A stretch of DNA of 64,000 nt from Poindextera sp963706385 (lineage in GTDB: Bacteria > Pseudomonadota > Alphaproteobacteria > Caulobacterales > Caulobacteraceae). Shown in pieces: positions 37,340 to 46,493 of the stretch. Made by a program: the position numbers and the translations under genes. A model generated the notes under the pieces. That model did no database searches, was not told where the DNA came from, and worked only from the letters and a program-made list of their open reading frames with translations. Numbering within the stretch: position 1 is the first letter of the stretch; each line of letters begins with the position of its first letter. The stretch spans positions 1,426,001 to 1,490,000 of the forward strand of contig OY970153.1 in NCBI GenBank assembly GCA_963706385.1, written 5' to 3'.

Positions 37340-38320
37340 TTACGACACCATCTTGTCGAGGCGGGCGTGAACGATGCCCTCGGCCTGGCTCATGATGTGC
37401 TTGACCACGTCGGCGCATGAGGGGATGTCGTGGATCAGGCCCTGGCTCTGGCCCACCGTCCAGATGCCGCCGTCGAGATCGCCCGCGGCGAGCACGTTCG
37501 CCCGGCCGCGCGCGCCGGAAACCAGTTCGCGCACGTGTTCGATGGTCTTGGTCGCATCCTGCTGGATTTGCACGACTTCCTCGGCGATCGCATTGCGGGC
37601 CACGCGCGAGGTGTTGCGCAGGGTGCGGTTCATCAAGATCGTGTCGCGCTCGGTGTTCTCGACAATCTTCTGCTTCACCTTCTCGTTGATCTTGGCTTCC
37701 TTGGTCGCCATGAAGCGCGTGCCCATGTTGACCCCCTCGGCGCCGAGCGCGAGCGCGGCGACCAAGCTGCGCCCGTCCGCCATGCCGCCCGAGGCGATGA
37801 CCGGAATGTCGACCTGGTCGACCGTGGCCGGCAGCAGGACGATGAGGCCGATGTCGTCCTCGCCGGGGTGCCCGGCGCATTCGAAGCCGTCGATGCTTAT
37901 GACGTCGACGCCCAGCCTCGCGGCCGAAACGCTGTGCCGGGCCGAGGTGCACTTGTGGATCACCTTGATGCCGTTGGCCTTGAAGTCGGGCATGTGGTCG
38001 ACGGGATTGCGGCCCGCCGTTTCGACGATCTTGACGCCCAACTCGACGATCGCCCGGCGATATTCGTCGTAAGGAATCGGATTGAGCGACGGCAGGATCG
38101 TCAGGTTGACGCCGAACGGCTTGTCGGTCAGCTCCCGGGTCTTCTTGATTTCCGCCTCGAGTTCCTCGGCCGACAGGAACATGTGCGCGGTGATGAAGCC
38201 CAGGGCGCCGGCGTTGGCGACCGCCGCCACCAGCTCGCCGTAGCCTACGCCGGTCATCCCGCCCATCACGATCGGGGTCTGGACGCCGAACATCTCGGTG
38301 ATGCGTGTCTTGATAGCCAT
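37340..38320 (-). CDS. Nitronate monooxygenase-like FMN oxidoreductase
   Basis: A 326-residue TIM-barrel flavoprotein of the 2-nitropropane dioxygenase family. It has the FMN-binding start PIVMGGMTGVGYGELVAAVA, the catalytic-region FECAGHPGEDDIG with the conserved His, and the phosphate loop VIASGGMADGRSLVAALALG. It oxidises nitronates in characterised members; substrate here not proven. It converges on the aldolase-like gene with 5 bases between stops. Confidence 0.88.
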   Translation of the reverse strand: MAIKTRITEMFGVQTPIVMGGMTGVGYGELVAAVANAGALGFITAHMFLSAEELEAEIKKTRELTDKPFGVNLTILPSLNPIPYDEYRRAIVELGVKIVETAGRNPVDHMPDFKANGIKVIHKCTSARHSVSAARLGVDVISIDGFECAGHPGEDDIGLIVLLPATVDQVDIPVIASGGMADGRSLVAALALGAEGVNMGTRFMATKEAKINEKVKQKIVENTERDTILMNRTLRNTSRVARNAIAEEVVQIQQDATKTIEHVRELVSGARGRANVLAAGDLDGGIWTVGQSQGLIHDIPSCADVVKHIMSQAEGIVHARLDKMVS

Positions 38321-38370
38321 GTGTTTCTTCCCTTTGGGTTTGGCGCGACTATGCGCCCGGCGCCCTAGCG

Positions 38371-39333
38371 TCAGGCAAGACCGGTGCGGCCAATTGCGTA
38401 GAACCGCTCCGCGCGCTGCTGGCGGACAGCCTCCGGCGAGAGCCCGATCAGGCCGCGCAGCTCTTCCTCGACGGCCTCGCCGACGGCCTCGATGGTGGCT
38501 TCGGGGGCCGAATGGGCGCCGCCGGGCGGCTCTTCGATGATCCGGTCAATGACCTTGAGCGCGATCAGGTCCTGAGCGGTGATCTTCATCGCCTCGGCCA
38601 GTTTGGGGATATCTTCGCGGGCGAAGCGCAGGATCGAGGAGGCGGCCTCGGGCGTGGCGACCGAATAGATCGCGTGCTCCAGCATCAGCACCTTGCTGGC
38701 CGAGGCGATGGCCAGGGCCCCGCCCGAGCCGCCTTCGCCGATGATGGTGGCGATCATCGGCGTGGGCAGAGTCAGGCAGCGCTCGATCGAGCGGGCGATC
38801 GCCTCGCCCTGGCCGCGCTCCTCCGCCCCGATGCCGGGGTAGGCGCCGGCGGTGTCGACGAAGCTGAGCACCGGCAGGTTGTAGCGTTCGGCCAGGTCCA
38901 TCAGCCGCACGGCCTTGCGATAGCCCTCGGGCCGCACCGAGCCGAAGCTGTGCTTGATGCGGGTGGTGGTGTCGTGACCCTTCTCCTGGCCGATCACCAG
39001 CACCGGCTCACCGCGGAAGCGGCCCAAGCCCCCGACGATCGCCTGATCGTCGCCGAACCGGCGGTCGCCGCGCAACTCGACGAACTCGTCGATCAGGCCG
39101 GCGATGTAGTCGACACAGTGCGGCCGCTCGGGGTGACGCGCGACCTGGGCCTTCTGCCAAGTGTCGAGCCCCGCGTAGGATTCCTTGCGCAGCTCCGCCG
39201 CGCGGCTGCGCAACGCCGCGATCTCGGCGTCGAACGAGCCCGCCCCGGCCTGATCGGAGAGCTTGGAGAGTTCCTCGATCTTGGCTTCCAGGTCGGCGAT
39301 CGGCCGTTCGAAATCCAGATAATGCGAAACCAT
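38371..39333 (-). CDS. accA: Acetyl-CoA carboxylase carboxyltransferase subunit alpha
   Basis: A 320-residue subunit that with AccD transfers CO2 from carboxybiotin to acetyl-CoA, first committed step of fatty acid synthesis. It starts MVSHYLDFERPIADLEAKIE and contains GQEKGHDTTTRIKHSFG, FVDTAGAYPGIGAEERGQGE, and GEGGSGGALAIASA, all AccA hallmarks. The ATG at 39333 is chosen from family length; an ATG 54 bases upstream only adds a nonconserved tail. Confidence 0.97.
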   Translation of the reverse strand: MVSHYLDFERPIADLEAKIEELSKLSDQAGAGSFDAEIAALRSRAAELRKESYAGLDTWQKAQVARHPERPHCVDYIAGLIDEFVELRGDRRFGDDQAIVGGLGRFRGEPVLVIGQEKGHDTTTRIKHSFGSVRPEGYRKAVRLMDLAERYNLPVLSFVDTAGAYPGIGAEERGQGEAIARSIERCLTLPTPMIATIIGEGGSGGALAIASASKVLMLEHAIYSVATPEAASSILRFAREDIPKLAEAMKITAQDLIALKVIDRIIEEPPGGAHSAPEATIEAVGEAVEEELRGLIGLSPEAVRQQRAERFYAIGRTGLA

Positions 39334-39400
39334 GATCCCCAAGCGCGCCCAGACCGAAACGGGGCAAACTAGGACTGGGGCGGGCAAATCACAAGCAACG

Positions 39401-40318
39401 TCACTTTCGCCGGTTCCGCGCCAAGGGGTGGGCGCTCTCCACCACCGCGCGCAGCCGCTCGCCGGCCACGTGGGTGTATATCTGGGTGGTGGCGATGTCG
39501 GCGTGGCCCAGGAGCTTCTGCACCGCGCGCAGGTCCGCGCCGCCTTCCAGGAGGTGGGTGGCGAAGGCGTGGCGCAGCACGTGCGGACTGACCTTGGCCG
39601 GGTCGACGCCGGCGGCCAGCGCCGCCTCGCCCAGGAGTTGGGAAAATCGCCGCCGGGTCAGCCGTCCGCCCTGCCCCCGCGAGGGAAACAGCCATGGGTT
39701 TTCCGTAACGCCCTTGGGGAAGAAAGACTTGCGGGCCGGCAGATAGGCCTGGACCGCAGCGCGGGCTGCATCGTTCAGCGGCGCGAGCCGCTCCTTGCCG
39801 CCCTTGCCCTTGACCATCAGATAGGCCGGATCGCGGACCAGCGCGGCGGCCGGCAGGGCCAGAAGCTCGGAGATGCGCAGGCCAGAGGCGTAGAGCAGCT
39901 CGACCATGCAGGCGAGCCTGAGTCCCGCCGCCCCGTCCCGCGCGCCGGCTGCGGCGATCAGCCGGTCGACCTCCTGCCGGCTCAGCACCTTGGGCAGCGG
40001 CCGGCCCTTCTTGGGCGCATCGACCCGGCGGGAGGGGTCGTCCTTGCGCCAGCCTTCGCCGAGCGCGAAGCGGTAGAAGCCGCGCACCGAGGCCCGCCGG
40101 CGCGCTGCTGTGGCGGGCGAGAGCCCGCGCTCGCCGAGCCGGGCGAAATAGGCCTCGACGTCCTCCGCCGAGGCGTCCGCCAGATCGCGCCCGCGGCCGG
40201 CGAGAAAGCCCTGGGCGTCGTCCAGATCCTTGGCGTAGGCGGTCAGGGTGTTCCTGGCCGCCGCCCGTTCGACCGCCATCATCTCCAGAAAGGCCTCGAT
40301 CCAGCCGGCGGCGGTCAT
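39401..40318 (-). CDS. xerD: Tyrosine recombinase XerD
   Basis: A 305-residue recombinase that resolves chromosome dimers with XerC at dif. N-terminal SAM-like core-binding domain (IEAFLEMMAVERAAARNTLT), then the catalytic domain with Arg in YASGLRISELLALP, Lys in GKGGKERLAPL, His-x-x-Arg in HVLRHAFATHLLEGGADLR and the His/Tyr pair in LLGHADIATTQIYTHV. All five catalytic positions plus the Tyr are present. The start overlaps by one base the stop of the upstream exported protein gene. Confidence 0.93.
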   Translation of the reverse strand: MTAAGWIEAFLEMMAVERAAARNTLTAYAKDLDDAQGFLAGRGRDLADASAEDVEAYFARLGERGLSPATAARRRASVRGFYRFALGEGWRKDDPSRRVDAPKKGRPLPKVLSRQEVDRLIAAAGARDGAAGLRLACMVELLYASGLRISELLALPAAALVRDPAYLMVKGKGGKERLAPLNDAARAAVQAYLPARKSFFPKGVTENPWLFPSRGQGGRLTRRRFSQLLGEAALAAGVDPAKVSPHVLRHAFATHLLEGGADLRAVQKLLGHADIATTQIYTHVAGERLRAVVESAHPLARNRRK

Positions 40319-41889
40319 CAGCGGCTCTGGAGGGCGAAAAGGCCCTCGAGCGCGAAGCCCCGCGCGTCCACCGCCAGCCCCGCCCGCGCCAGCGCCCGCA
40401 CCAGCCGCGCCCGGTCGGCCGGCGCTAGTCCCGCCGCGCCGCCGCCCTCGGCGATGGTCAGGGTCAACAGCGCCACATCCCCCTTCGCCCGCGCGTCGGC
40501 CGCCAGATCGAGCGCCAGAAGCTTACCCGTCGCGGCGTCGGCCCGGCCGAGATTGAAACCGGCCAGGGCGGCGCGCACCGCGGGGCTGACCGTGCCGGCG
40601 AGCGGCGCATAGATCGCGGCGGCGGCCTGGGCTCGCGCCTTGTCGGCGAGGTCAGGCAAGCCGCCCCGTTCGGCCAGCCGGTCCAGGGTCTGGGGATCGG
40701 ATTTGTCGGCGGCGATCGCCAGCGCCGCGTCCAGGATGGCGAGATCGGTGCGGCTGGCCCCTGGAATCGTATCCTGTACGAGGCTCACCCTGATCGCCTG
40801 GGCGCTCGCCAAGTCGCCGGCCGCCAGCGCCGCCGTGGCGAGCTGCACCGGCGCCGCCAGCGGCGCCTTGGCTTCAGTCAGGGCGGCGATCGCGCTTTGC
40901 TGGGCCTTGGCCGCGCTCCGGTAGTCGGCCGGCGACTTGGCCGCGCGCAGCACCACGAGCACGTCGGCTTCGCTGGGCGCGGGGGGCGGCAAGACCGCGG
41001 CGATCGGGTCGGGCCCGGACGCGCCTGGCGTCGGAGTTGGCGGCGTCGAGGCTCGCACGTGTTCGGCGATCGCGGCCGGCGCGGCGGCCAGGGCTGGCGC
41101 CGGGTCGAGCTGAAGCTGGCGCGAGAGGGCGTAGTTCAACCCGTCGCGCAGCGAGGCGGGTCCCGGATCGCCCGCCTTGGCCAGGACCACACCCATTAGC
41201 CGCGCGTAGTCGGCGTCGGCGCCTTCCTCGCCGGCGAGGGCGAAGGTCAGCTGCGCCTCGGAACCCTTGCCCTGGCGAGCTTGGCAGAAGGCGCGCAGAC
41301 GCAGCCAGTAGAGCCCCTCGCGGCCGGCGGAGAGAGCATCGCCGATGCGGCAGGCCTTGTCCGGCTGGTCGGTGATCAGGGCGGCCTCGGCGGCGATCCG
41401 CGAAAGGGCTGCGTCGCTGGCCAAGCCCGGCGTGCGCTCGAGGATGGCGTCGACGCCCGGCGCGTCGCCCAGGGCCAGCAGGGCGCGGACCCGCGCTGCG
41501 GCGAGGTCGGCGTCGCTTCCCGCCCCGTCGGGCGCAGTGGCGGCGGTGGCCAGCACTCGGCGGGCCAGGGCGACGGCGGCGGGCGACAGCGGCTTTTCGA
41601 CCAGGGTCGGGATCACCGTGCGGGCGATGGCCGCCGAAGACCCCTTCCAGAGATCGGCGTCCAGGCCGGTGTCCCGGCCGGCGGAGAACAGGTCCAGGGT
41701 GTCGAGCGGTTGGGCCTGGACCGGCGCGGGCGCGGGAGCCAACGGCGTGACCGGGAGGGCCAGATCGGCCGGCGCCTCCGGATTGGGCATGGCCGAGTCC
41801 GGCTGGCCGTCGCCTTCCTGGCCCGCGGCGGACGAGCCGACGAAAACCGCGCAGGCGAAACAGACGAGGATCGCGGAACGGCGGATCAT
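40318..41889 (-). CDS. Conserved exported Ala-rich protein, helical repeat-like
   Basis: A 523-residue protein with a Sec signal (MIRRSAILVCFACAVFVGSS), a Pro/Ala linker, then many short Ala/Leu helices in pairs, resembling TPR/HAT-like solenoids (LARRVLATAATAPDGAGS, DKACRIGDALSAGREGLYWL). There is no membrane anchor and no recognisable catalytic motif. The gene sits between xerD and the divergent aroK and appears conserved at that place in Caulobacterales from memory. A role in the envelope is inferred from the signal peptide only. Confidence 0.75.
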   Translation of the reverse strand: MIRRSAILVCFACAVFVGSSAAGQEGDGQPDSAMPNPEAPADLALPVTPLAPAPAPVQAQPLDTLDLFSAGRDTGLDADLWKGSSAAIARTVIPTLVEKPLSPAAVALARRVLATAATAPDGAGSDADLAAARVRALLALGDAPGVDAILERTPGLASDAALSRIAAEAALITDQPDKACRIGDALSAGREGLYWLRLRAFCQARQGKGSEAQLTFALAGEEGADADYARLMGVVLAKAGDPGPASLRDGLNYALSRQLQLDPAPALAAAPAAIAEHVRASTPPTPTPGASGPDPIAAVLPPPAPSEADVLVVLRAAKSPADYRSAAKAQQSAIAALTEAKAPLAAPVQLATAALAAGDLASAQAIRVSLVQDTIPGASRTDLAILDAALAIAADKSDPQTLDRLAERGGLPDLADKARAQAAAAIYAPLAGTVSPAVRAALAGFNLGRADAATGKLLALDLAADARAKGDVALLTLTIAEGGGAAGLAPADRARLVRALARAGLAVDARGFALEGLFALQSR

Positions 41890-42071
41890 GCGGTCGGTGT
41901 CTCCAACGGGATCATAAGCCGCAGCGCTTCGGCTCTGGAAAGGCCAAAACGTGGCGCGGCCGGGGCACATCGTGGTAAGCCGAGTCTGGCCATGCAACGC
42001 TTTGATCCCCGGCCTCGCCGCCTCGATCCTCGCGCCCCGTTCGGGGCGCGCCAGAAACCGCACAAGAAATC

Positions 42072-42626
42072 ATGACCGCCGACGACGCCCTGTGCAATCG
42101 CACCATCGTCCTGGTGGGCCTGATGGGCGCTGGCAAGTCCAGCATCGGTCGCCGGCTGGCCCAGGCGTTGGGCCTGCCGTTCTTCGACGCCGACGAGGAG
42201 GTTGAGCGCGCCGCCCGCCGCACCATCGCGGAAATCTTCGCCGACCTGGGCGAGACGGCGTTTCGCGACGGCGAGCGGCGAGTGATCGCGCGCCTGCTGG
42301 AGGGGCCGCCGCATGTGATGGCGACCGGCGGCGGCGCCTTCATGAACGATGAGACCCGCGCCCTGATCGCCCGCAAGGCGGTCTCGGTCTGGCTCAAGGC
42401 CGACCTCGACGTTCTGGTCCGGCGGGTGGGCCGCAAGTCCGACCGGCCGCTGCTGCACGGCCGCGAACCGCGCGAGGTGCTGGAGGCGTTGGCCCGGGAG
42501 CGCGACCCGATCTACGCCCAGGCCGACATCGTCATTGACTCGGTCGAGGGCCCGCATTCCGCAACGGTCCAGGCGATCATCGCAGCGCTGCGCGACCACC
42601 TGGCGGCCAAGGCGACCGCGTCATGA
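42072..42626 (+). CDS. aroK: Shikimate kinase
   Basis: A 184-residue kinase that phosphorylates shikimate in aromatic amino acid synthesis. P-loop VGLMGAGKSSIGRRLAQ, the shikimate-binding FFDADEEVE, and the adenine-side GGGAFMNDETRAL are present, with the lid Arg in KSDRPLLHGREPREVL. Overlaps aroB by 4 bases (ATGA). Confidence 0.96.
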   Translation: MTADDALCNRTIVLVGLMGAGKSSIGRRLAQALGLPFFDADEEVERAARRTIAEIFADLGETAFRDGERRVIARLLEGPPHVMATGGGAFMNDETRALIARKAVSVWLKADLDVLVRRVGRKSDRPLLHGREPREVLEALARERDPIYAQADIVIDSVEGPHSATVQAIIAALRDHLAAKATAS

Positions 42627-43735
42627 TCCGGACCGTTCCCGTAGACCTTGGCGCGCGCGCCTATGAGGTGCTGATCGGCGATGGACTGATCGACCAGGCT
42701 GGCGCGCGGATCGCTCCGCTGCTGAGGCGCGCCCGCACCGCAGTGGTGGCCGACGAGACCGTGGCGCGCCTGCATGGCGAGCGCTTGCGCGCAGCCCTGG
42801 CCGGCGCTGGGATCGAGGCCAGCTTCGTGGTCATCCAGCCGGGCGAAAGCTCCAAGAGCTTCGAGGGCTTGGCCGAGCTCTGCGACCGGCTCTTGGCGCT
42901 GGAGCTGGACCGCGGCGACGTGATCTGCGCGTTCGGCGGCGGGGTGGTGGGCGACTTGGCCGGCTTCGCCGCCGCGATCTACAAGCGCGGGGTCGACTTC
43001 GTGCAGATCCCGACGACGCTGCTGGCCCAGGTTGACTCCTCGGTCGGCGGTAAGACCGCGATCGACACCCCGCGCGGCAAGAACCTGATCGGCGCGTTCC
43101 ACCAGCCGCGGCTGGTGCTGGCCGACCTGGGCGTCCTGGCCAGCCTGCCCGACCGCGAGATGCGCTGCGGCTACGCCGAGGTGCTCAAGTACGCCCTGCT
43201 GGGCGACTTCGCCTTCTTCGAGTGGCTGGAGACCAATGGTCCGGCGGTGCTGGCGCGCGAGCCGGGCCCCCTCGCCCACGCGGTCGCCCGGTCGGTGGAG
43301 ATGAAGGCCGAGATCGTCGCCGAGGACGAGCGGGAGGCGGGCCGCCGCGCGCTGCTCAATCTCGGACACACCTTCGGTCATGCGCTGGAGGCCGAGATGG
43401 GCTTCGGCGATGGATTGCTGCACGGCGAGGCGGTGGGGCTGGGCATGGCCATGGCCTTCCGCTTCTCGGCCAGTCAGGCGATCTGCCCCGGCCAGGACGC
43501 CGCGCGCGCCGAGCGGGCCATCGCCGCGGCGGGCCTTCCGGTGCGGATGAGCCAGGCGCGCGCCCAGCCGTTCGCCGTCCAGGCGCTGATCGGCCACATG
43601 GTCCAAGACAAGAAGGCCGAAGACGGCCGCATCACCCTGATCCTCGCCCGCGGCCTCGGCCAGGCGTTCACGGCCAAGACCGTCGACGCCGCCGCGCTGA
43701 AGGGCTTCCTCATCCACGAAGGCGCAACGCCATGA
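42623..43735 (+). CDS. aroB: 3-dehydroquinate synthase
   Basis: A 370-residue NAD- and metal-dependent enzyme converting DAHP to 3-dehydroquinate. Motifs: NAD-binding FGGGVVGDLAGFAAAIYKRG, VPTTLLAQVDSSVGGKTAID (here IPTTLLAQVDSSVG), and metal ligands in LLNLGHTFGHALEAE and LHGEAVGLGMAMAF. It is coupled to aroK upstream and to the CNNM-type gene downstream by ATGA overlaps. Confidence 0.97.
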   Translation: MIRTVPVDLGARAYEVLIGDGLIDQAGARIAPLLRRARTAVVADETVARLHGERLRAALAGAGIEASFVVIQPGESSKSFEGLAELCDRLLALELDRGDVICAFGGGVVGDLAGFAAAIYKRGVDFVQIPTTLLAQVDSSVGGKTAIDTPRGKNLIGAFHQPRLVLADLGVLASLPDREMRCGYAEVLKYALLGDFAFFEWLETNGPAVLAREPGPLAHAVARSVEMKAEIVAEDEREAGRRALLNLGHTFGHALEAEMGFGDGLLHGEAVGLGMAMAFRFSASQAICPGQDAARAERAIAAAGLPVRMSQARAQPFAVQALIGHMVQDKKAEDGRITLILARGLGQAFTAKTVDAAALKGFLIHEGATP

Positions 43736-45018
43736 CCATGGCCCTGCTCGTGATCGCGCCGGTGATCATCGGCCTGTTGGCCATCTCCGGCCTGTTCTCC
43801 GCCGCCGAAACCGCGATGACCGGCGTCAGCCGCGGCCGCATGCACCAGCTCGAGAAGGACGGCGACCACGCCGCGGCCAGGGTCAACCGGCTGATCGGCG
43901 AACGCGAGACGATGATCGGCTCGGTTCTCTTGGGCAACAGCGTGATCAACATCCTGTCCTCGGCCCTGGTCACCGAGGTGCTGACCCAGATCTTCCCCGG
44001 CGGCCTGGGGGTGGCGGCGGCGACGATCCTGATGACCGTCCTGGTGCTGGTGTTCGCCGAGGTGCTGCCCAAGACGCTCGCCATCACCCGCCCGGACGAC
44101 GTGGCTCGCACCCTGTCGGCGCCGACCGAATGGGCGGTCTGGCTGTTCGGCCCGCCGGTGGCGGCGGTGCAGATCCTGGTACGCGGCACGCTGAAGGCGC
44201 TGGGCGTCAGGCTCGAAACGCCGGGTGGCTCGGCCGCCGCCCACCAGGAAATCCGCGGCGCGGTCGAGTACCACCACCACGGCGGCCTGGTCGAAAGCGC
44301 CGACCGGCGGATGCTGGGCGGGGTGCTGGACCTGGCCGAAATGGACGTCTCCGAGGTGATGGCGCACCGCAAGTCGATCGAGATGCTCGACGCCGACCTG
44401 CCGCCGCGCGAGCTGGTCCGCCAGGCGCTGGAGGCGCCCTATACCCGCCTGCCGCTGTACCGCGGCGACGCGGACAACATCATCGGCGTGGTGCACGCCA
44501 AGGACCTGCTGCGCGCGGTCGCCACCAACGAAGCCGGGATCGACGCGCTCGACATCGCCGCCGTCGCGCGCGAGCCCTGGTTCATCCCCGACACCACCAA
44601 CCTGAGGGACCAGCTCAACGCCTTCCTCAAGGCGCGCAACCACTTCGCCCTGGTGGTCGACGAATACGGCGCCCTGCAGGGCCTAGTGACGCTGGAGGAC
44701 ATCCTCGAGGAGATCGTCGGCGAGATCGAGGACGAGCACGACCTGGTGGCCCACGGCGTGCGCCGCCAGCCCGACGGCTCAGTGACGGTGGAGGGAAGCG
44801 TCAGCATTCGCGACCTCAACCGCGCGATGGACTGGAACCTGCCCGACGAGGACGCGGTCACCGTCGCCGGCCTAGTGATCCACGAGGCCCAGACCATCCC
44901 CGACCCGGGGCAGACCTTCATCTTCCACGGTCACAGGTTCCAGATACTGCGCCGCCAACGCAACCAGATCACCGCGATCAAGGTTGGACCGCCGGTGGGG
45001 ACGGAGGACGAGGGGTAG
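43732..45018 (+). CDS. CNNM/CorC-type transporter (DUF21, two CBS, CorC_HlyC domain)
   Basis: A 428-residue membrane protein. The N-terminal DUF21/CNNM domain (residues ~5-190, several helices, LFSAAETAMTGVSRGRM) is followed by paired CBS domains (~215-335, DVSEVMAHRKSIEMLDAD, LPLYRGDADNIIGVVHAKDL). The C-terminal CorC_HlyC domain includes ALVVDEYGALQGLVTLEDIL and DWNLPDEDAVTVAGLVIH. Relatives are linked to magnesium or cobalt efflux. The ATG overlaps the aroB stop, so it belongs to the aroK-aroB transcript. Confidence 0.9.
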   Translation: MTMALLVIAPVIIGLLAISGLFSAAETAMTGVSRGRMHQLEKDGDHAAARVNRLIGERETMIGSVLLGNSVINILSSALVTEVLTQIFPGGLGVAAATILMTVLVLVFAEVLPKTLAITRPDDVARTLSAPTEWAVWLFGPPVAAVQILVRGTLKALGVRLETPGGSAAAHQEIRGAVEYHHHGGLVESADRRMLGGVLDLAEMDVSEVMAHRKSIEMLDADLPPRELVRQALEAPYTRLPLYRGDADNIIGVVHAKDLLRAVATNEAGIDALDIAAVAREPWFIPDTTNLRDQLNAFLKARNHFALVVDEYGALQGLVTLEDILEEIVGEIEDEHDLVAHGVRRQPDGSVTVEGSVSIRDLNRAMDWNLPDEDAVTVAGLVIHEAQTIPDPGQTFIFHGHRFQILRRQRNQITAIKVGPPVGTEDEG

Positions 45019-45051
45019 GGCAAAGGCGGGGCGAATTCGGTGAGCCGAGAA

Positions 45052-45280
45052 GGGATTACGGATTACGGTGCCAGTGCGCTCAATCGACTTCGGATGGTGA
45101 GGCGGCAGAAGTTCTGGGGGAATTCAATGCACTCTCACCGTAACCCGTAACCCGGCCGTCGCCGCGCTGGGTGACATGATGGGGCAGACCGGGAATCACG
45201 ACGCGGGCGAGACGGGCCATGACGGTGAGACATACGCGATGCGCGTGGCGCGGCAATTAAATGCTCTGTCACCGTAACCC
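45052..45280. repeat. Three-copy imperfect repeat family in the spacer before the PDDEXK gene
   Basis: This 385-base spacer (45019-45403) has no supported gene but holds three related copies. Copy A (45052-45084) begins GGGATTACGGATTACGGTG. Copy B (45121-45153) is inverted relative to A and ends CTCACCGTAACCCGTAACCC. Copy C (45255-45280) is a direct relative of B, matching AATTCAATGCACTCTCACCG at most positions. A and B could form a long imperfect hairpin. Confidence 0.6.
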
Positions 45281-45403
45281 CCAGTTGACGTTGAGCAGGG
45301 TCACGTCCCGGGACGTGACCATAGAACGCCGACGAGAGGTCTTGCAAACGTCACCGCAGGGCCCGACGATCCTTCGCCTAGTCCGCCGTGGTGGAGCAAA
45401 GTG

Positions 45404-46165
45404 ATGAGATATGACCGATCCACGAAGGACCTGATGCACGACTTCGCGGCGGCTCGCCTAATGATGGGCCAGCGGTTCACGCGCGACGATGCGGTGGCGT
45501 GGTTCCACGACAACTACCCCGCACTCAGCGCTAATACCGTGGGCCTGCATCTTCGCGGAATGTCGACGAATGTCGCGACGAGAGGAAATAACCACGCCCA
45601 CATCCGAGCCGGCGAAGGCTGGGACTTGTTCTTCAAACTGAGCCCCAACGAGTATCGACTGTACGACGCCGCTACCGACCCGCCGCCGGTCTATCGCTCT
45701 ACGCCCAGCGAGGACGACACGGATACCGCACCCGATGCTCTTGAGGATGACGGCAAGGCTGGGACTTCCGAGTTCGCAATGGAAAGCCATTTACGGGACT
45801 ACCTCTGCAAGCACCTCGAAGTCGTAGAGCCGGGGTTGCGGTTGTCCGAAGAGACCGAGGGCGTCGAGTTCAACGCTGGCGGTCGCTTCATCGACATACT
45901 CGCGAACGCGGCCAACGGAGACTTCGTCGTGATCGAACTGAAGGTTTCGAAGGGGTATGATCGTGCTCTCGGACAAATACTCCGCTACATCGGATGGGTG
46001 CGCGCCAATCTGGCTGAAGGGAAGCGGGTCCGCGGAGTAATAATCGCTATAAAGATCAGTGAAGACCTCAAGCTCGCGGCGTCCTGCATACCCGACATCA
46101 CTCTCCGAGAATATGCGCTCTCGTTCACAACTTCACCGGTTGACCTCAACGTCAGCGGAACCTAG
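45404..46165 (+). CDS. PDDEXK nuclease with NucS/DUF91-like C-terminal domain
   Basis: A 253-residue protein. Residues ~1-110 form a domain I cannot name, with DAVAWFHDNYPALSANTVGL suggesting a winged-helix-like DNA-binding fold. The C-terminal half matches NucS/DUF91: AMESHLRDYLCKHLEVVEPG, then GRFIDILANAANGDFVVIEL with K next, and ALGQILRYIGWVRANLAEGK. Asp, Glu and Lys of the PD-(D/E)xK site are all present. ATG at 45404 has GGTGGAG 8 bases upstream. Codon use is less GC-biased than the flanks, indicating acquisition. A restriction or defence role is plausible, but no methyltransferase is adjacent. Confidence 0.75.
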   Translation: MRYDRSTKDLMHDFAAARLMMGQRFTRDDAVAWFHDNYPALSANTVGLHLRGMSTNVATRGNNHAHIRAGEGWDLFFKLSPNEYRLYDAATDPPPVYRSTPSEDDTDTAPDALEDDGKAGTSEFAMESHLRDYLCKHLEVVEPGLRLSEETEGVEFNAGGRFIDILANAANGDFVVIELKVSKGYDRALGQILRYIGWVRANLAEGKRVRGVIIAIKISEDLKLAASCIPDITLREYALSFTTSPVDLNVSGT

Positions 46166-46493
46166 CTACGCGGTTCGATATGCGTGGGCTACTTGCGACC
46201 GCCCCATTTGAGCACCCTATGTCTCATAACGACCCGTAAGGACCGCTTGGGGTCGACTCCGGAAATGGACGCTGAGGCCGACGAGCGCGCGATGCGCGAC
46301 GGCGAGGCCGCGGCGGACGCCGGGCTTGTCGCGCCGCACGCCGAGGTCGCCATTGACGGCCGCCGGCGTAAGCCTTGCCAATCACCCGGAGCGAGGCCGA
46401 AGCATCCGCCGCGCGGCGCGGCGGCCCAGATAAGTATTCCGGTCGGCGCGCGGGCGGTGGACGAGGACGACAACGCGACCTAGGCTGCCGCGC
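46166..46493. other. Intergenic stretch without a supported gene
   Basis: Open frames exist on both strands (for example 46184-46483 plus and 46189-46473 minus), but neither has a ribosome-binding site, domain resemblance or plausible composition. The left part is less GC-rich, like the nuclease gene, and the right part resembles core DNA. The accessory boundary probably lies near 46250. Confidence 0.5.

Noticed and set aside
45052..45280. CRISPR array
   Set aside because: Only three imperfect copies in mixed orientation, unequal spacing and no cas genes.
46184..46493. Possible small genes on both strands before the aldo/keto reductase
   Set aside because: No Shine-Dalgarno, no recognisable domain and conflicting frames of equal length.
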